Positions 5,671 to 10,964 of a stretch of 10,964 nucleotides of DNA are shown piece by piece. Made by a program: the position numbers and the translations under genes. The notes beneath the pieces were generated by a model. That model saw nothing but the letters and a program-made list of their open reading frames with translations. It did no database searches and was not told the origin of the DNA. Source of the DNA: an uncultured Mycoplasmatota bacterium. GTDB lineage: Bacteria > Bacillota_I > Bacilli_A > RF39 > UBA660. How positions within the stretch are numbered: position 1 is the first letter of the stretch; each line of letters starts with the position of its first letter. The stretch covers positions 1 to 10,964 of the forward strand of contig CANRVM010000033.1 in assembly GCA_947643295.1 (NCBI GenBank). Direction: 5' to 3'.

Positions 5671-8600
5671 TTATTTATCAATTTCAATAACTGCACGTAT
5701 TCCGTTATTATTTGTTGTACCGATTTGTGAGAAATATCCACCCGATGTCATATACCAGTCATGTTGAGTACCAGTAAATGCTGACATAGTATGATAAAAT
5801 CCACCATTTGTATTATCATTTACTGTTCCACCATTTTCAGCTGAACCATTTAAATAATTATACATAAAGATTGGACAATTTGGCTTATCTGGGGCATGTC
5901 CACATCCTATTGCACGTGCTTCTTGCACTGTTATAAACCTAGCCTTAGAAGTTCTCTCATTCATTGTGTATCCCGTTTTCATATTACATGCTCCAATCGT
6001 TGAAGCTGAATGACATTGAGTGTAAATACTTGCGTATTGAGTACCAGCAAAAGTAGAGTGAGATAAGAAATCCGTTGTCCCCATTGTGTATTTTTGATTT
6101 CTTACATTAGTCCAACCACTAGTTGCTGTATCAAGTGCATCAAGTGCTGTTACTGGTCCATGAGTATTATCTGCTGCTGCTGCATACCATGCACTTTTAA
6201 CTGTATTCTCCCTTTGTTGTGCAGCCATTCTTCTTCCATCATCATGAAGAACATAGAATATTTTATCTTCAGTGTCATTTACTGCATATTTAATGATAGT
6301 ACCACTTGGACAAGTTCCTTTTGTTCGAGTTTCAATACAGTTATTTACTTGACAAGTAGCTTCTTCTCCTGTCACACAATAGTTAGCAGCACCAGTTTCT
6401 TCATTATAAGTATAAGCCGCCTTAATATGAGAATTTGCAGGAGGTAGTGCGATAGCATAGTAAGTATCACTTTTTGATACACTAATAGTAGAACCTGGAG
6501 GAGTACCTACGCCTTCATAATCATCTGTATTCCACCCAATTGCTTCATATCCATCTTTTGCAGTAAAAGATGGTAAAGTTATTTCACATTCCATAGAATC
6601 TTCTGCTGTACAAGACAGAGAAGTTGAAGTAAGAGTCTCTACGCCTTCTCCTTTTGTAAAGGTTAAGTTAACTGTATTGACTACTTTTACATTTATAATC
6701 TTTTTTGCCATACTACCCAAATCAACTACAGTAATAGTAGCTGAACCAGGAGCTACGGCTGTCATAATACCATTAGTAGCTGTCTTATCACCATCTTTTT
6801 CAACCTTAACTACATTTTCATCACTTGAAATAAATTCAATAGCGTTTCCTAAATTTCTACCACTTACATTTATTTTTTTTGTTGTTTCCCCACTAAAATC
6901 TAATGTTGCTTCATCAATATCTGTATCAATATCTCCTACAATGTAATCTTTTATGTTTGTTGTTTCTTCATTACCATTACCAGCTTTATCAAAAATAGAA
7001 TTTTCAGCTAATACTATATTAGATTGCCCTACTTTTAGTCCTTTTACTGTAACTTTATAATCATATCCACCATCGGCTTGAGAAACACTTGGTGCAGATA
7101 TATCTATTATCTTTAATACATCTGGATTCGTTACTGTTAGAGATTGATCTGTTAAATAACTTTCTTGAATTCCTACTGGATCTGTACAATTAATCTCTAT
7201 AGTTTTTTCAATATTTACTCCTATACTATCTTTATCTTTAATAATCATAGTAGGTTCAAAATATTCATATTTTCTTCTAAATTGCTCATAAATAAGTTTA
7301 TCAGAGCTATTATACCAAATTCTCTCTATGTTACAAGTCGGTCTTGATATATCTATTCCATAAATACTCAGTTCCTTATTTATGATTTCTCCTTTGCTAT
7401 CTTTAATCCAAATAACATAGTCTCCATTTCTTTTAAATATTAATCGACCATCTTCTGCTGAACCTTCTGTTTCTAATTCTTCAATTGTCTTATAATCAGC
7501 CTCTTTTGGAACTTCTCCACTCGATGTAATAACATAAGTTAATGGTGTATTACTACTTTGTATATTGATATCATATACTTGTTTAGTTCCATCAGATAAA
7601 TCCTTATTAAATACAAAGTTACCACTTACATCAGCATACTTTCTTTTTACAATAATGGTCCTTACTGCACTTGCTGTATTCCCCTCACTATCAATAATTA
7701 GATATTTAATAATTTGAGTTCCTTCTTTTTGAGTATTTACTTCTCCAACAATAACTATTTTACTGGTTAAATCTCCATCAACATTATCTTGAGCAATTGC
7801 TCCTTGGTCAGTATAATCTGCACCATAATCTAATATAATAGAAGCCTCTCCCACCACTGTAATTGTTGGAGGAGTAGTATCGGGTTTAAATATATTAACA
7901 ATTCGAATAGCTAATCCTTTATTCTCATTACTATCCAAAACTTCATAATAAATATAATAAGTTCCTATTTTAGATGTATCTAATGCCTCTACTTCTATTG
8001 TATTTACACCATCAAAATACTCATATCTTTTTGTTACTCTAGAAACATCAATTTCTTCATTATCCTGTATACTACTTACACCTGGATCAGTAAAACTAGT
8101 ATTTTGCTCGATATTCATAATACTTGCACCATTAAGATTAATAATTGGTTGAGCAACATCTACAATATTTGCATTTGTTTGAGTTGCACTAACCACAATT
8201 TTAGCTTGGTATTTTGTCCCTTGTACTTCATTTGGTGCAGATTCATCTAGCCATAATTTTAATTCATAATCAATATGATCTGTACTATTTAATAACTTAT
8301 TATCTAAAAGAATTGTTCCATTGGATAATAAGGCTGGGGTACTCCAAGTTCCTTCCCCTTCTTTGATACTATATTTAACATAACTCTTATCTAGAGTATT
8401 TTCTTCACTTTCCTCTAAACTAATATTATATTTTCCATTCAATGTACCTTCATTAGTAATGGTAAAACGATACCCTTGTGTATTTAGCCCTTCTTCATCA
8501 GTCATAGGATATGTATTTATTAAATCGATATAATTACTCTCTAGGAAACTAATTTTAAAAGTACCTGCCTCTACTTCTACTGTTTTCTTACTAGTCCTTA

Positions 8601-8760
8601 CAGTAGAAAACAAAGCATAACTAGTACCTATTACAATTGTCAAAAGAATAAGAGAGAAAAAAATTATACCTTTATACGCTTTAAAATTTTCTTTTTTAAT
8701 ATTCTCATGACTAATTTCAACTTTTCTATATTTATTTGCACTTTTACCTTTTTTTCCCAT
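5671..8760 (-). CDS. Large exported multidomain surface protein: TasA-like N-terminus, Ig-like domains, lectin-like C-terminus
   Basis: I choose ATG at 8760 (1,029 residues); an in-frame GTG at 8769 is too close to AGGA. Residues below count from the GTG. A basic N-terminal segment (1-33) precedes one hydrophobic helix (35-54, ending GTSYALF), a TasA/camelysin-like export signal or uncleaved anchor. Residues 55-200 resemble TasA-type beta domains (VEAGTFKISF, FTITNEGTLNGKYNISL). Then come two DUF5011/Ig-like domains (about 207-293 and 300-375; TDPG, TDQGAIAQDNVDGDLTS), an unrecognised region with beta-rich Ig-like stretches (about 380-610), a BIG2-like domain (618-698; FISSDENVVKVE, APGSATITV), an InlB_B-like repeat (699-775; ITLPSFTAKDGYEAIGW) and a cysteine-rich stretch leading to a C-type-lectin-like end (about 815-1032; VTALDALDTATSGWTNV, NGIRAVIEI). 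There is no LPXTG or other C-terminal anchor. Twelve cysteines lie outside the membrane. Likely an adhesin or matrix/envelope component; ligand unknown. It has its own promoter and terminator. Confidence 0.8.
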   Translation of the reverse strand: MGKKGKSANKYRKVEISHENIKKENFKAYKGIIFFSLILLTIVIGTSYALFSTVRTSKKTVEVEAGTFKISFLESNYIDLINTYPMTDEEGLNTQGYRFTITNEGTLNGKYNISLEESEENTLDKSYVKYSIKEGEGTWSTPALLSNGTILLDNKLLNSTDHIDYELKLWLDESAPNEVQGTKYQAKIVVSATQTNANIVDVAQPIINLNGASIMNIEQNTSFTDPGVSSIQDNEEIDVSRVTKRYEYFDGVNTIEVEALDTSKIGTYYIYYEVLDSNENKGLAIRIVNIFKPDTTPPTITVVGEASIILDYGADYTDQGAIAQDNVDGDLTSKIVIVGEVNTQKEGTQIIKYLIIDSEGNTASAVRTIIVKRKYADVSGNFVFNKDLSDGTKQVYDINIQSSNTPLTYVITSSGEVPKEADYKTIEELETEGSAEDGRLIFKRNGDYVIWIKDSKGEIINKELSIYGIDISRPTCNIERIWYNSSDKLIYEQFRRKYEYFEPTMIIKDKDSIGVNIEKTIEINCTDPVGIQESYLTDQSLTVTNPDVLKIIDISAPSVSQADGGYDYKVTVKGLKVGQSNIVLAENSIFDKAGNGNEETTNIKDYIVGDIDTDIDEATLDFSGETTKKINVSGRNLGNAIEFISSDENVVKVEKDGDKTATNGIMTAVAPGSATITVVDLGSMAKKIINVKVVNTVNLTFTKGEGVETLTSTSLSCTAEDSMECEITLPSFTAKDGYEAIGWNTDDYEGVGTPPGSTISVSKSDTYYAIALPPANSHIKAAYTYNEETGAANYCVTGEEATCQVNNCIETRTKGTCPSGTIIKYAVNDTEDKIFYVLHDDGRRMAAQQRENTVKSAWYAAAADNTHGPVTALDALDTATSGWTNVRNQKYTMGTTDFLSHSTFAGTQYASIYTQCHSASTIGACNMKTGYTMNERTSKARFITVQEARAIGCGHAPDKPNCPIFMYNYLNGSAENGGTVNDNTNGGFYHTMSAFTGTQHDWYMTSGGYFSQIGTTNNNGIRAVIEIDK

Positions 8761-8771
8761 TATACTCACAA

Positions 8772-8775
8772 TCCT
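8772..8775 (-). promoter_or_regulatory. Shine-Dalgarno deciding the surface-protein start
   Basis: AGGA on the minus strand lies 11 bases before ATG 8760 but only two bases before the in-frame GTG 8769. The GTGAG at 8765-8769 could also pair with 16S rRNA, four bases before the ATG. Both favour the ATG. Confidence 0.5.
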
Positions 8776-8796
8776 ATTCTATTATTTCCTATCATA

Positions 8797-8826
8797 ATTA
8801 TAAACTTTTCTCCTAGTTTTTGTCAA
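8797..8826 (-). promoter_or_regulatory. Strong consensus sigma-A promoter of the surface-protein gene
   Basis: Perfect TTGACA (8821-8826) and perfect TATAAT (8797-8802) on the minus strand, separated by 18 bases, in the gap just after the ligA stop. The predicted start is near 8790, giving a leader of about 30 bases. It is the best promoter match in the window. No terminator is visible between ligA and this promoter, so ligA transcripts may also run on. Confidence 0.8.
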
Positions 8827-8848
8827 TTATATTAATAAGAAAACATAA

Positions 8849-10852
<2,004 letters not shown>

Positions 10853-10876
10853 TCAAAAAGTGAAAAAAAAAACGAT

Positions 10877-10931
10877 AAAAAAAAGAGTAGTTATCTAGTA
10901 TCATATCAATTAATATATTACTAGTTCTACT
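10877..10931 (-). terminator. Hairpin with T-tract upstream of ligA (probable terminator of an unseen gene)
   Basis: The minus-strand arms AGTAG...CTAGT and ACTAG...CTACT form two 5-bp helices separated by a small internal loop (10886-10899 with 10920-10931), then C and eight Ts (10884-10877) and a further T-run. The stem is interrupted and the loop is about 20 bases, so it is weaker than the other terminators here. It probably ends a gene from the right; a TAG at 10946-10948 closes one of the three minus-strand frames just before it. The rest of 10832-10964 shows no gene I can support. Confidence 0.45.
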
Positions 10932-10964
10932 ATTCCTTTTCTTTACTAATCTTTGTCTATCATA

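Noticed and set aside
6094..6447. Plus-strand open frame of 117 codons opposite the surface-protein gene
   Set aside because: Its translation is low-complexity (Ser, Cys, Ile runs), it has no ribosome binding site, and it lies wholly inside a long convincing minus-strand gene; it is a shadow frame. The shorter plus-strand frames at 6677-6946, 7165-7347, 8820-9104 and 9210-9425 are rejected for the same reason.

Overview
The window looks like a chromosomal segment from an uncultured, AT-rich, Gram-positive bacterium of the Bacilli, probably gut-associated and near the Erysipelotrichia/RF39-type lineages. Composition is roughly 30% G+C by eye. Shine-Dalgarno sequences are strong, promoters are of the vegetative sigma-A type, and every tryptophan codon I checked is TGG with TGA used only as a stop, so this is the standard bacterial code and not the Mycoplasma code. 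The taxonomic guess rests on gene content and protein style, not on a marker-gene comparison. All real genes lie on the minus strand, so the window reads right to left.

Layout in transcription order: (a) 10832-10964 is a short non-coding stretch with a hairpin and T-tract that probably ends an unseen upstream gene. (b) ligA, the NAD-dependent DNA ligase. (c) A ~1,030-residue exported, membrane-anchored or secreted multidomain protein with a near-perfect promoter and a strong terminator of its own. Its parts are a TasA-like N-terminus, Ig-like domains and a lectin-like C-terminus. (d) tex, an RNA-binding transcription accessory factor. (e) dut, a dUTPase, closed by a very clear terminator that overlaps its stop codon. 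(f) A tightly overlapping three-gene operon, with its own promoter, of a cysteine desulfurase, a tiny cytosolic thioredoxin and a membrane thiol-disulfide carrier fused to an extracytoplasmic thioredoxin domain. (g) The first 61 codons of a small DUF1292-like protein that runs off the left edge.

ligA, tex and dut are ordinary housekeeping genes for DNA joining, RNA-level maintenance and nucleotide-pool sanitation. Two units are more interesting. The desulfurase-thioredoxin-CcdA-like operon couples cytosolic sulfur chemistry with electron export across the membrane; the redox genes form a split DsbD-like relay (cytosolic CSAC thioredoxin, membrane Cys pair, external CPHC domain). The surface-protein gene is a self-contained transcription unit wedged between housekeeping genes, and its product has twelve cysteines in the predicted extracellular part, a plausible but unproven client for such a relay. 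I see no phage genes, transposase, CRISPR array, tRNA or rRNA. No gene-free stretch exceeds about 135 bases.
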